Shown in pieces: positions 27,240 through 38,000 of a stretch of 64,000 nt of DNA. The stretch comes from Flavobacterium urumqiense (GTDB lineage Bacteria > Bacteroidota > Bacteroidia > Flavobacteriales > Flavobacteriaceae). The stretch is from positions 1-64,000 of the forward strand of contig NZ_FNVP01000013.1 in assembly GCF_900108015.1 (NCBI RefSeq), read 5' to 3'. Numbering within the stretch: the stretch's first letter is position 1; each line of letters opens with the position of its first letter. The notes under the pieces are model-generated. The model was not told the origin of the DNA. It saw only the letters and a program-made list of their open reading frames with translations, and did not search any database. Made by a program: the position numbers and the translations under genes.

Positions 27240-28475
27240 ATGAAATGGAAGCTTTTATTATTATTTTTTATTTGTTTCAAATCTTTTTCGCAAGAAAAAG
27301 ATTTGAATTACTTTATTGCTAAAGCACAAAATAATTCTCCTTTACTTAAAGATTATAGCAATCAAATAAAATCCGCGACACTAGATAGTTTATTGAATCG
27401 CGCAGTTTATAAACCACAAGTTACTGGAAATCTTAATGCTAATTACGCACCTGTAATTAGTGGTTTTGGTTATGATACCGCATTGAGTAACGGACAATCT
27501 GTTGCGGGTTTGGTCGGAGTTAACCAAAAAATAATTGGAAAAAAAAGAATCAATTCGCAATCTGATTCGTTTCAATTGATAAAAGAAGCTTTGGTTTTAA
27601 ATCAAAAAATTACCTTAAGAGATTTAAACAAAACCATTATTGCTCAATATATTTTGGCTTCAGCAAGTTCAGAACAAATTGGTTTCAACCAAAAAATTGC
27701 AACTCTTTTAAAACAGGAAACAAGCATCCTAAAAAAATTAACTCAAAATGCAGTTTACAAACAAACAGATTATTTGATTTTTAGCGCAACTGTGAAGCAA
27801 CAGGATTTAGTATTGTTACAATTAAAACAACAATATCAAAATGATTTGGCTTTGTTGAATTACCTTTCAGGAGAAACCGATACGACTTTTATTAATTTAA
27901 AAAAGCCTGAAATTACTTTGAAAAATAGTCGGTCTTCGGATAAAATAGTTTTTTTGAAACAATTTGAGGTGGACAGCTTAAAACTTCAGAATCAAAATAA
28001 ATTCATTGATTACAGTTATAGACCTTCCTTGTCTTTATTAGGAGATGCAGGTTACAATTCCAGTTTTGCCTATCAGGCTTATAAAAATTTCGGATTTAGT
28101 GTGGGTTTGGGTTTGTCAATTCCTATTTATGATGGTAATCAACGCACTTTGCAGCATCAAAAAAATGATGCGGCATTAGCTACTAATTTAGCTTATAAAA
28201 ACAATTTCAATAAACAATACCAACAACAATTATTAATGTTGAATTTGAAACGGAAACAATCAGCAGCTGTAGAAAATCAGTTGCAATTACAGCTTCTTAT
28301 CGCTGATGCATTAATTGAAGCAAATAAAAAATTATTGCTTACCGGAGATGCACAAATTACCGAATATATTATTGCTGTTGGTAATTTAATAGCCATCAAA
28401 AATGCCATTTCCCAAAATAATAGCAACAAACTTCAAATTATAAATGAAATTAATTATTGGAGTTTTAATGACTAA
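27240..28475 (+). CDS. TolC-family outer membrane efflux protein
   Basis: The 411-residue protein has a signal peptide (to about residue 18, SFSQ) and two related halves of long helices and short strands, as in TolC: KDLNYFIAKAQNNSPLLKD with the opening helix, and RPSLSLLGDAGYNSSF plus FGFSVGLGLSIPIYDGNQR in the second half, the GLSIPI(Y/F)DG strand being characteristic. It is on the short side for the family (usually about 420-480). It forms the outer-membrane exit duct for the RND pump encoded two genes on. The end overlaps the start of the adaptor gene. Confidence 0.9.
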   Translation: MKWKLLLLFFICFKSFSQEKDLNYFIAKAQNNSPLLKDYSNQIKSATLDSLLNRAVYKPQVTGNLNANYAPVISGFGYDTALSNGQSVAGLVGVNQKIIGKKRINSQSDSFQLIKEALVLNQKITLRDLNKTIIAQYILASASSEQIGFNQKIATLLKQETSILKKLTQNAVYKQTDYLIFSATVKQQDLVLLQLKQQYQNDLALLNYLSGETDTTFINLKKPEITLKNSRSSDKIVFLKQFEVDSLKLQNQNKFIDYSYRPSLSLLGDAGYNSSFAYQAYKNFGFSVGLGLSIPIYDGNQRTLQHQKNDAALATNLAYKNNFNKQYQQQLLMLNLKRKQSAAVENQLQLQLLIADALIEANKKLLLTGDAQITEYIIAVGNLIAIKNAISQNNSNKLQIINEINYWSFND

Positions 28476-29397
28476 TTCTATGAAGAAATCCATTCTGTTT
28501 TTTATCGTGATAGCGCTTTTTTTTATTTCCTGTAAAAATAATAATGAAGCCGAAAAAGTAATTGACGCGAGTGTTCCTGTGACCTTAACGACGATTGAAA
28601 CCAGTTCAATTCAAAGTTTTATTGACCTGAATGCTACAGCAACTTATTTGGTCAAAAATGTTATAAAAGCAAATGCTACAGGTTATTTGAATTCAGTTAA
28701 CGTGGTTTCCAATGATTATGTTTCTAAAGGGGCGGCATTATTTTCGATAAAAACCCGTGAGGCAAAAGTGTTAGGGAATACGATTAATAAAATTGACCCT
28801 AGTTTAAATTTTGGCGGAGCCATAAAAGTCAGAGCAAATACTAATGGCTTTGTAACTTCAGTAAATGTGCAACAAGGTGATTATGTTCAGGATGGTGATC
28901 CATTAGTTTCTATTAATGACTCCGGAAGTTTTGCCATAGTTTTGAGTTTGCCTTACGAGTTCAAAAAATATGTTTCAATCAATGAAGAACTAACGGTGAT
29001 TTTACCAGATAGTACTTTGGTAAAAGTGAAAGTTCAAAAATACATGCCTTCCGTTGATGCCACTTCACAAACACAAAGTGTGATTTTAAAAGTCATTGGT
29101 AAACACGACATTCCAGAGAATTTAATTGTAAAAGTCAGAATTAATAAAAGTTCAAATTCAAAAACTGTTTCATTACCAAAAGCAGCCGTTTTAAGTAATG
29201 AAACGGAAACTGATTTTTGGATTATGAAAATGATTAATAACAATACTGCCATAAAAATCCCGATAAAAAAAGGAGTAGAAACGCCTGATAAAGTAGAAAT
29301 TCTAACACCTATTTTAACTTCTGAAGATAAAATTTTACTTTCAGGAAATTATGGTGTTGCAGATACCATTAAAGTAAAAGTGATAAAACCGGATTAA
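28468..29397 (+). CDS. Short RND/HlyD-type periplasmic adaptor lipoprotein
   Basis: The protein is about 309 residues from ATG 28468, with a lipoprotein signal ending FFISC (C22). The barrel-sandwich (lipoyl) halves are TGYLNSVNVVSNDYVSKGAALFSI and TNGFVTSVNVQQGDYVQDGDPLVSI. Between them are only about 30 residues (KTREAKVLGNTINKIDPSLNFGG region), where most adaptors carry a helical hairpin of 60 residues or more that meets TolC. A beta-barrel and membrane-proximal region follow. Starts at 28444, 28468 and 28480 are all in frame; 28468 overlaps the tolC stop codon and gives a good signal peptide, and 28480 is equally plausible. Confidence 0.85.
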   Translation: MTNSMKKSILFFIVIALFFISCKNNNEAEKVIDASVPVTLTTIETSSIQSFIDLNATATYLVKNVIKANATGYLNSVNVVSNDYVSKGAALFSIKTREAKVLGNTINKIDPSLNFGGAIKVRANTNGFVTSVNVQQGDYVQDGDPLVSINDSGSFAIVLSLPYEFKKYVSINEELTVILPDSTLVKVKVQKYMPSVDATSQTQSVILKVIGKHDIPENLIVKVRINKSSNSKTVSLPKAAVLSNETETDFWIMKMINNNTAIKIPIKKGVETPDKVEILTPILTSEDKILLSGNYGVADTIKVKVIKPD

Positions 29398-29398
29398 A

Positions 29399-32300
29399 AT
29401 GAATAATTTTTTTGTCAAACATAAAAACGGATTGAGTGCCATAATTTTTCTAATTATTTTGGGAGGTTTTTTTGCGTATTCTAAAATGCAAACCAGTTTA
29501 TTTCCGGAGATTACTTTCCCTAAAATAAAAATCATTGCAGATGCCGGACAACAGCCGATTGATAAAATGATGATTACGGTTACAAAACCGTTAGAGAATG
29601 CCATTAAAAAAGTACAGGATTTAAAAACGGTCAGAAGTACAACCAGTAGAGGAAGTTGCGAAATTTCGGCATTCATGGATTGGAAATCGGATATCGATTT
29701 GAGCAAAACCCGGATAGAAGAGCAAATTAATCAGATAAAAAATAATCTTCCGCCTGATACTCAAATTTCAGTCGAGAAAATGAATCCTTCTATTCTTCCG
29801 GTTATTGGATATGCTATAGAAGGAAAAGGAATCTCGCCTATTGAACTTAAAAAAATAGCCAATTATACCATAAAACCTTTCCTTTCTCAAATTGATGGTG
29901 TTTCTGAGATTAGGATTATTGGCGGAAAAGAAAAAGAATATTGGTTGTCACTTGATTTCACTAAAATGACAGCATTGGGAATTACGCCAGATGCTATCAC
30001 GCAAGTTTTAAGTCAAACCAATTTTATTAAATCCAATGGGTATTTGTCGGATTATCGTTATTTATATCTCACAATTGCAGATGCCCAGGTTAATAAAAAG
30101 GACGAACTGGAAAATTTGGTTATTCGCAATAACGGAAAAGCAATTGTAACCTTAGAAGATATTGCTGCTGTTGAAATTCGAGAAGCTAAAGAGTACATAA
30201 AAGTAAATGCGAATGGTAAAGAAAGTATTCTTATCGCCGTTCTCAAGCAACCCAATTCAAATTTGATTTCATTATCTGAGGCGATGCATGATAAACTGGA
30301 ATCATTAAAAAAAATCCTTCCGAAAAATATAATAATAACGCCATTTTATGAGCAGGCCAGTTTTGTAAATGATGCTGTAAAAAGTGTAACGGATAGTTTG
30401 TTGATAGGGCTTTTGTTAGCGATTATTGTTGCTGTTTTATTTTTAAAATCAGTGAAAGCCAGCGTTACAATTTTGGTTGTTATTCCCGTTACTTTGGGGT
30501 TAACATTGATTGTGTTGTACGTAACCGGACAAACGTTTAATATCATGACCCTAGGCGCGATTGCAGCGGCTTTAGGATTAATTATTGATGATGCGATTGT
30601 AGTTGTAGAACAAATTCACAGAACTTATGAGGAACATCCTGATGAGCCCACTGTTTCGCTTTTGCAAAAAGCGATTCACTATTTATTTCCGGCAATGGTA
30701 GGTTCATCCATAAGTACGATTGTGATTTTTATTCCTTTTGTATTAATGAGCGGTGTTGCGGGTTCGTATTTTAAAGTGTTAACAGATACCATGATAATCA
30801 CTTTAGTTTGTTCTTTTTTTGTGACTTGGTTGTTGCTTCCGGTCGTTTATTTATTGCTTTCCAAAAAAGAAAATAATTCTGAAGTTAAAAAAGAACTTGA
30901 AATTCACGATGTAAAAACACAGACTTGGGTAGCTTATTTTATTGGAAAACCTATAATTAGTATTTCATTTTGTATCGTTCTGGTGCTATCTATTTTTATT
31001 ATTCTGCCTAATTTAGAAACTGGTTTTTTACCAGAAATGGATGAAGGAAGTATCATTTTGGATTATGAAAGCCCCCCAGGAACTTCACTTGAAGAGACTG
31101 ACAGAATGCTGAAAGAAGTGGAAAAGATAATTATAAAAATTCCTGAAGTAGAAGCGTACAGTCGCCGAACAGGAACCCAAATGGGATTTTTTATAACGGA
31201 ACCCAATCGCGGGGATTATTTGATTCAATTAAAAAAGGACCGAAGTAAAACCAGCAATGCTATTATTGATGAAATTAGACAAAAAGTAGAAGCGACTCAG
31301 CCCGCTTTACGCATTGATTTTGGTCAGGTAATAGGGGATATGTTGGGTGACTTAATGAGTTCTGTTTCGCCGATTGAAGTAAAAATATTTGGGAACAATC
31401 AAGCAGAATTACAAAAAATAGCCAAGAAAGTAAATGCAATAGTCGAAAAAGTAAAAGGTACTGCTGATGTATTTGACGGTATTGTTTTGGCTGGGCCATC
31501 CATAAATATAGTGCCTAATTATAGTCAGTTAGCGCAATACGGAATTACTCCAGCCGACTTGCAATTTCAATTGCAAACTGCCCTTGAAGGGAATGTTATT
31601 GGGAATTTATTAGAAAATGAACGTGTAACTCCCATTCGGTTAATTTATAAAAATTCAGAAAAAAGAAGTCTAGAAGAAATTAAAAAATTGCAACTGTTTT
31701 TACCAAATGGACAATCCATTCCTATCTCCAGTTTGGTTAGTATTGAAGCTCAAAAAGGAGTAGCGGAAATAGAACGTGAAAATCTTCAAATTATAAGTGT
31801 GGTTACGGGAAGGCTTGATAATAGGGATTTAGGAAGTGTGATGAAGGATATTCGATCTCAAATTTCAGAAAATATTCATTTACCCAGTGGCTATTATATT
31901 GAATACGCAGGTGCTTATAAAGAGCAGCAACAATCGTTCAAGGAGTTGTTGATGATATTAATCGCTTCTTCCTTATTGGTTTTTGGTGTCATTTTATTTT
32001 TATTTAGAGATTTTAGAGTAGCATTGGTAATCTTAATAATTTCTGTTTTAGGAATTGCAGGAAGCTATATTTTGCTTTTTCTAACAGGAACGCCATTAAA
32101 CGTGGGAAGTTACACAGGAATTATTATGATAGTAGGAATAATAAGTGAGAATGCTATTTTTACATTTCTGCAATTCAGGGAAACTTTTAAATTGACACGG
32201 AATGTAAATGAATCTATAATTTATTCAATATCCACTAGGTTGCGCCCCAAATTAATGACTGCGTTTGGAGCAATCATAGCCTTATTTCCACTAGCAATAG

Positions 32301-32449
32301 GAATTGGAACTGGATCAGAATTGCATCAGCCACTAGCGATTGCTGTGATTGGAGGATTTATCATTGCGATGCCTTTACTTTTGATTGTATTGCCTACTTT
32401 ATTGTGTTTAGTTTTCAAGAATGAAAAACATTTTACTTACTTTAATTAA
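29399..32449 (+). CDS. RND efflux transporter permease (AcrB-like)
   Basis: The 1016-residue protein has the RND layout: an N-terminal membrane helix with SLFPEITFPKIKI after it, two large periplasmic loops (about 35-330 and 545-850), and membrane helices 2-6 and 8-12. Helix 4 contains GLIIDDAIVVVEQIHR with the paired aspartates of proton-driven HAE-type pumps, distinct from the single-Asp metal exporters. The equivalent helix-10 region reads IVGIISENAIFTFLQF. It begins one base after the adaptor stop codon. With the TolC and adaptor genes it forms a tripartite exporter whose substrate cannot be predicted. Confidence 0.93.
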   Translation: MNNFFVKHKNGLSAIIFLIILGGFFAYSKMQTSLFPEITFPKIKIIADAGQQPIDKMMITVTKPLENAIKKVQDLKTVRSTTSRGSCEISAFMDWKSDIDLSKTRIEEQINQIKNNLPPDTQISVEKMNPSILPVIGYAIEGKGISPIELKKIANYTIKPFLSQIDGVSEIRIIGGKEKEYWLSLDFTKMTALGITPDAITQVLSQTNFIKSNGYLSDYRYLYLTIADAQVNKKDELENLVIRNNGKAIVTLEDIAAVEIREAKEYIKVNANGKESILIAVLKQPNSNLISLSEAMHDKLESLKKILPKNIIITPFYEQASFVNDAVKSVTDSLLIGLLLAIIVAVLFLKSVKASVTILVVIPVTLGLTLIVLYVTGQTFNIMTLGAIAAALGLIIDDAIVVVEQIHRTYEEHPDEPTVSLLQKAIHYLFPAMVGSSISTIVIFIPFVLMSGVAGSYFKVLTDTMIITLVCSFFVTWLLLPVVYLLLSKKENNSEVKKELEIHDVKTQTWVAYFIGKPIISISFCIVLVLSIFIILPNLETGFLPEMDEGSIILDYESPPGTSLEETDRMLKEVEKIIIKIPEVEAYSRRTGTQMGFFITEPNRGDYLIQLKKDRSKTSNAIIDEIRQKVEATQPALRIDFGQVIGDMLGDLMSSVSPIEVKIFGNNQAELQKIAKKVNAIVEKVKGTADVFDGIVLAGPSINIVPNYSQLAQYGITPADLQFQLQTALEGNVIGNLLENERVTPIRLIYKNSEKRSLEEIKKLQLFLPNGQSIPISSLVSIEAQKGVAEIERENLQIISVVTGRLDNRDLGSVMKDIRSQISENIHLPSGYYIEYAGAYKEQQQSFKELLMILIASSLLVFGVILFLFRDFRVALVILIISVLGIAGSYILLFLTGTPLNVGSYTGIIMIVGIISENAIFTFLQFRETFKLTRNVNESIIYSISTRLRPKLMTAFGAIIALFPLAIGIGTGSELHQPLAIAVIGGFIIAMPLLLIVLPTLLCLVFKNEKHFTYFN

Positions 32450-32624
32450 TTTAATTTTTTATTTAGATTGTTCATTTTTAAATAAATACAAATCATATTT
32501 TAAATAAAATATATAGCTTTGATAAAAAAGTAAGGTAAATTAAATGCTTTTTATTTAGTGGTACTTCCGGATGTTCCAAATAAATTTGTTAAAAGTGTTT
32601 AAATTTTAAACTAAAAATTAATGG

Positions 32625-32643
32625 AACTTTTTTCTAAAAAGTT
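32625..32643. terminator. Weak AT-rich hairpin between convergent genes
   Basis: AACTTTTT pairs with AAAAAGTT around a TCT loop, between the RND gene (ends 32449) and tamL (ends 32664). The stem has only two G-C pairs, so it may be chance. Confidence 0.3.
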
Positions 32644-32663
32644 TTGATTGCCTTAATTTCTGC

Positions 32664-34955
32664 CTAAAAAGGATATCCAATAGCCAAATTGAAAACTAAA
32701 TTTTCTTTTCTCCACATGCCACTTCCAAAATTGATTTGATCTAAAACCCAGCGTTGCCCATCAGGCAAATAAGGTTTCCGAATAGGGAAGGCGAGGTCTG
32801 TTCTAAGAATTAGAAAAGAAAAATCAAAACGTAATCCCGCCCCAGCACCAACAGCTAATTCGTTCATGAAATTTTTAGAAAATTGGGCCCCTGGTTTTTC
32901 AGGATTATCTTTCAACAGCCATATATTTCCTGCATCTAGGAATAAAGCTCCTTTTACCAAACCATAAATTTTAGCTCGGTATTCTGTATTGAATTCCAGT
33001 TTTAAATCTCCTGACTGATCTGCTAAAAAACTACTTGCCGTAGCATTACCATCATAGGTTCCAGGACCAATGGATCGCGCACGAAATGCTCTTAAACTAT
33101 TGGTTCCACCAATAAAAAACTGCTTAATAAATGGTAACTCATTCGAATTTCCGTAAGCAAATCCTGCGCCTACAATAATTCTGCTGGCAAGCTGTGAATC
33201 TGGACCTAATTTCAAATAATGTCTAAAATCGTTTTCGACTTTTATAAATTGGCTAAAAGGAACATTAAACAGTTTGATGGTATCTCCTTTTTTTATGTTT
33301 GCTCCTGTAGCTAATCCGGTTATGTTTCCGGCTAAATCTAAAGACCCTTTATAATAAAATGTATTTTTCCTTCTTTTCTCTACTGTATTGGTGTAAGTAT
33401 AAGAATAGGTTGGACCAAAAATTAATTGTTTTTCTATTACTTTACTTAGTGATGGATTGGCTAAAATTTGTTCTTGATACAAAGGAGTTATATTTTGAGG
33501 GCTTGCATAAGTGATTTCAGTAACATTTAATAAATGCTCTTTTTTCTCGCTCGCTTTCCATAAATAACCAAACGAGCCTTTGAATGTTTGCAACGAATAC
33601 AATTTGGTTCGGTTTTGAAATTCATATCCTAATGTAGCTTTTGTTTTGGGCACAAAACCACTAGAAGATCGAAGCTTTAATGGGGAAACAAATCTTGGCC
33701 AAACTAAATTAGCTTCGGTTCCAACCCGGTACACATTAAATCCGTTATTTTGTCCGGAAACCTGTACTTCAACACCTCCAAAAGCAGATATTGTTAGTAA
33801 TTCAGCACCTCTAAAAGCGTTTCGATTACTCCAGTTTAAATTGAGTTCGGTTCCGGTATAATTAGCAGAATTGGTTTTTGCCAAAACTTCCAAACGAAGG
33901 GATTTTTTAGGTAGAGGCGTAAGATAATAATAGGCGTCTAAATAATTTCCTAAGGTATCAGAAGGTTTAAATTGATTTTTAACGAATTTGAAAGTACCCA
34001 AATTCACTAATCGATTCAAAGATAAATTATGATTGGTCCGATTGTATAGATCTTCTTTTTTAAAATATAAAGCGCGGTCAAAAATCCGTGGTTTGAATAA
34101 ATTATCCGGATCTATAATGGTAAAATCATTGTATTTTTTGATGGAATTATAATCGGGTTTCAAACTATCAGAACCAATAGAATAGTTAGGATAAACAATA
34201 ATTTTATTAATCTTGAAAGGCGTCTCCGCCAGTTTTGGAGTTTCATCTTTTACTTTTACAATAAGATCCACCTGATGATCTGCAACGGTACTGTCCACTT
34301 GCACTTTAAGATAATCAGGGTTAAAATAAAAAAATCCTTTTTCCTTTAGTCGGGCGTCAATACGAACTCTTTCTTCTTTAATAATATCAAGACTGTAGCC
34401 ATTATCTTTTTTTAATAAACTTCTGCTGCTTGTTCTACGAACCGCACTGGAGATGACGGAGGAATCCGTTGGGAATTTTACTTCTCTGATTTTATATCGT
34501 TTTAATGGTTTTACAATATATTCCGCGGTTGCTTTTTTGCCATGGCGGGTTGAATCCGCTTCAGTTTTAGTGTTGAAATAACCACTGTTTTCGGAGAAAT
34601 TCTGTAAGACACTTTTGCTGTATTCTAGATCTACTTGACTGAATAAAACAGGAGGTTCACCAACTTTGGTTTTCAACCAGTAGCGCCATCCTTTTTCTTT
34701 TTTTGGTGTTCCCGCTAAATTATAGATGAATAATTTAGGACGTAATCCCAAAAATGAAGAATTTGGTTTTGGTCTAAGAGTACTTTTTAATGCCGTTTTT
34801 AATGCTTTCTTCTCTTTATTAGATATTTCTTTTCCTTCTACTTTCACTGTTGCACCAATGTATAGGAGTTCTCCTTCGGGTAAAAATTTTGTATTGCTGC
34901 AGGAAGCGGCAAACAAAACTAGAAAAAGGAAGTATAGTAAATGATTTTTATTCAT
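32664..34955 (-). CDS. tamL: TamL: lipid-anchored BamA/TamA-like outer membrane assembly protein
   Basis: The 763-residue protein has a lipoprotein signal ending FAASC (C19), then KFLPEGELLYIGATVKVEG, the typical start of Bacteroidota TamL. POTRA-like segments follow (to about 330), then an Omp85 barrel with GGTNSLRAFRARSIGPG, the counterpart of the RGF/RGY substrate-exit motif, and a C-terminal strand FNLAIGYPF. TamA-type proteins work with the inner-membrane TamB to insert outer membrane proteins or move lipids; the lipid anchor is the Bacteroidota variant. It lies 105 bases downstream of tamB on the same strand. Confidence 0.92.
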   Translation of the reverse strand: MNKNHLLYFLFLVLFAASCSNTKFLPEGELLYIGATVKVEGKEISNKEKKALKTALKSTLRPKPNSSFLGLRPKLFIYNLAGTPKKEKGWRYWLKTKVGEPPVLFSQVDLEYSKSVLQNFSENSGYFNTKTEADSTRHGKKATAEYIVKPLKRYKIREVKFPTDSSVISSAVRRTSSRSLLKKDNGYSLDIIKEERVRIDARLKEKGFFYFNPDYLKVQVDSTVADHQVDLIVKVKDETPKLAETPFKINKIIVYPNYSIGSDSLKPDYNSIKKYNDFTIIDPDNLFKPRIFDRALYFKKEDLYNRTNHNLSLNRLVNLGTFKFVKNQFKPSDTLGNYLDAYYYLTPLPKKSLRLEVLAKTNSANYTGTELNLNWSNRNAFRGAELLTISAFGGVEVQVSGQNNGFNVYRVGTEANLVWPRFVSPLKLRSSSGFVPKTKATLGYEFQNRTKLYSLQTFKGSFGYLWKASEKKEHLLNVTEITYASPQNITPLYQEQILANPSLSKVIEKQLIFGPTYSYTYTNTVEKRRKNTFYYKGSLDLAGNITGLATGANIKKGDTIKLFNVPFSQFIKVENDFRHYLKLGPDSQLASRIIVGAGFAYGNSNELPFIKQFFIGGTNSLRAFRARSIGPGTYDGNATASSFLADQSGDLKLEFNTEYRAKIYGLVKGALFLDAGNIWLLKDNPEKPGAQFSKNFMNELAVGAGAGLRFDFSFLILRTDLAFPIRKPYLPDGQRWVLDQINFGSGMWRKENLVFNLAIGYPF

Positions 34956-35060
34956 CTGATTTTTTTGATGTGATTAAAAAGAAATTAAACAGTAAGGAAT
35001 TAAGTTTTATTAAGAAAAATCAACTCAGTAATTTTCTTAATTTCTTAATAGTTCAAAATT

Positions 35061-38000
35061 TTATTTGTTTTTTTTAGTTGCTTTTTTAATTTTGCTTTTA
35101 TTAAATAATTCCTTGAATTTATTGTAATCCAAAGTGATTATAAAAGCAATTCCAGTTTCTACGACTTCACCTTGAAGCGCCACTTGATATTTATTGAGAC
35201 GGTACGCTCTGATTTTATACCTACCATCTTTCGAAAGTTGGTAATCCAAAGAAACATCACCGGCTATATTGTTTGCATTTTGATTGACTTGTTGCGGTCC
35301 TTCAATTCCAAAACTACTTCCAACGGTAACTTTCAATCGGTCGTTCAGCAGTTTTTTAGATATACCTACATTCAAATCGGTTTTGTTTGCTCGCTGACCC
35401 GTTGTATAATCGTCAGAAGTATTTAAATCAAAATTAAATTCTACACCGCTGATTAAGTCGCCTGCCAAATTATTCAGTTGTTGTGATAAAATTTTGCTCA
35501 CACTTTCTCTTGCTAATGAAGAAACATTTGCTCTTCCTGCTTCACTCGCAAATGGATTTTCTCCAATAAAACGATTTAATAAAAGTAAGGCAAAAACCTG
35601 TTTGTTCAATTCATCTGGCTGTTGACGTAATTGAGCCAATTTGGCTTGCGTAGTATTAATAATTTCTGTCGAAACACTGTTATTTCCTTCTGGCAAAACG
35701 ATGTCAAACGAAATGGTAGGTTTCATTATTTCTCCAGTCATTTTTAATCTGGTTTCAAAAGGAATTCTTTGCTTGTATGTATTTCTCACTTCGGCAGTTA
35801 CAGTTCCTAATTGATCATTTACTAAATCAATTGGCGCTGCATCTGTTTTATAAATTGCTGTAATACTAATGTCAGCGGTGGTTGGTTCTCCCGTCCAAAG
35901 AATATAACTTCCTGGTTTGATGTCGAATTTTCTTTTAATGGAATTGAAATTCATTTCATAACTTCCTTCGGATAATTCATATCGACCGGTCAGCGTCGTT
36001 TTTCCGGAAGGATCAATTCCACCGTTCAATTGTGCTTCTCCTTTTAATTTTAGAAAATCCCCATTGGCTTTGTCAATCACCAGAGATAATTCGGCCTCTT
36101 TATCAATCTCAATATTTACCGAAGCATTGACTCCTTTTATAGCTGATTCACTAGTAAATTCTTCTAAAGCAATTTCTCCCAATAATTGCGGATTGTCCTG
36201 ATCAATGAATTCTACAATTCCTTCTCTATCAGCAATTGATGGGTCAGATTGCGGGATGACCACAGTGAATTTGGTGTCTTTGTTAATTTTTATATTTCCT
36301 TCCACAACAGGATTATCAAAATTGCCTGATATTTTTAAATGATTGTCTAAATACAATTCGCCATAGTACATTGCATTGTCTTTGGCTTTAGAATTAATGG
36401 CTTTAAAATTATCTGCATCCAAGGCTAAATCAAAACCAAAATTCCTAAAATTGGCACTGTTAATTTTTCCATTAATGGTCAAAGGATTGTCTTTTTCATC
36501 TTTTATAATGAAATTATCAAAAAGAATAGCATCGCTTGTAAATACAATTTTATCATTTGCAGACTTAAAAGATGAATTGAGTTTCGTCGCTTTGAAACCA
36601 ATTTCATTAAATTGCAATTCTCCAATTACTTTGGGTTGAGTTGTATTCCCCGTAATTTTAAAATTTCCAGTAAAAAATCCTGTACTTTCTTTTAGATTAT
36701 CCAAAGTAAAACCTTGAATACTTTTCAAATTCAGTTTTTCAATAGCCAGATTCATATTAAAACTGCTGTCAGTTGTTTTGTAATTTCCATCTAAATTGAC
36801 TTGGTTCCCTTGACCTGTAATCGAAATTACTGCATCATATCTATTTGCAAATGCATTATTTACTTTTATAATAACGTTACCGACAGTATCTTTTTTGAAA
36901 GTAAAATTTTCAATAGTTAAATCCGAAGTGAAAAGGGGTGACGTATTTACATTTTTAACCAATGATTTTCCATTGATTTTACCGCTCATCTGCAAATCCT
37001 GTTTTTCAACTACACTAGTAATAGTTTTGATGTCAAAATCTTTGAAATCAATTGCGATTGGTGCATTTCTGTTACTAGATTCAGATTGTATTCTAATACT
37101 ACTTCCATCTTTGCTCAATTCAAAATTATCAGCATAAATTCCATTTTTACCAAAACGAATTAAATTATCTTGCTTTATTTTCCAAGATTCGTAATTGAGC
37201 AATAGATTATTTGGATCAAAACTTACTTCGTTATTTCCGTTCGTTGCTTGCAGAGTTCCACTTATCAAGTATCTTTCTTTGTCTTTTACGTCTTTTAATT
37301 GCAGTGTGTAATCCAGAATATTGTTTTGCACTTTCCCCGAAATATTGGTGTAAGGCAACTGAATTTGCTTATTTTGAATGTCGTCAATAATTAAACTATA
37401 AACGAGCGCTTTATCTTTGGTATCAACTTTAAGTACGGCATTTGTGATCGTATTTTCTCCGTAAGTTAATTTAGGAATTGTGCCGTTTAGAACAATAGAA
37501 TCGTTAACAGAGTTGTATCTTCCACTAATATTAATTGGTTCCAGACTTTTCAAATCAGGAATGAGATTCAATAGAATTGGACTGTCTTTTACGCCAATTT
37601 TAAAAACAAATTGTTGTTTTTCGACAGGGATTTTTCTTCTATTTGGTTTGCTGTCATAATACTTTGCAACAGAATTAGATAAAGCGGTGGCTATTTTTGA
37701 TAACTTGTATTTCCCGTTTACCTCCCCATCCATAAATGGAGATTTAAATACTAATGTGTTCTTTTGAGAGGTAGATGTTGCCACTACGCTGATTGAATCA
37801 ATTAAAAATTGTTCTTTCGCATTTGCAATGGTAATATTATATGCATTTACGGTTCCATTAAGATAATCTAAATTAGCAGATTGAATATCAGCATTTATAA
37901 CACCTCTAATTTTCATAGGACCAGCATGCAGATTCAGTTTTTCTAAATCAGCGATATCAATATTCAATTTTAATTTTCCTGTTGGATATTTGTCTCTAAA

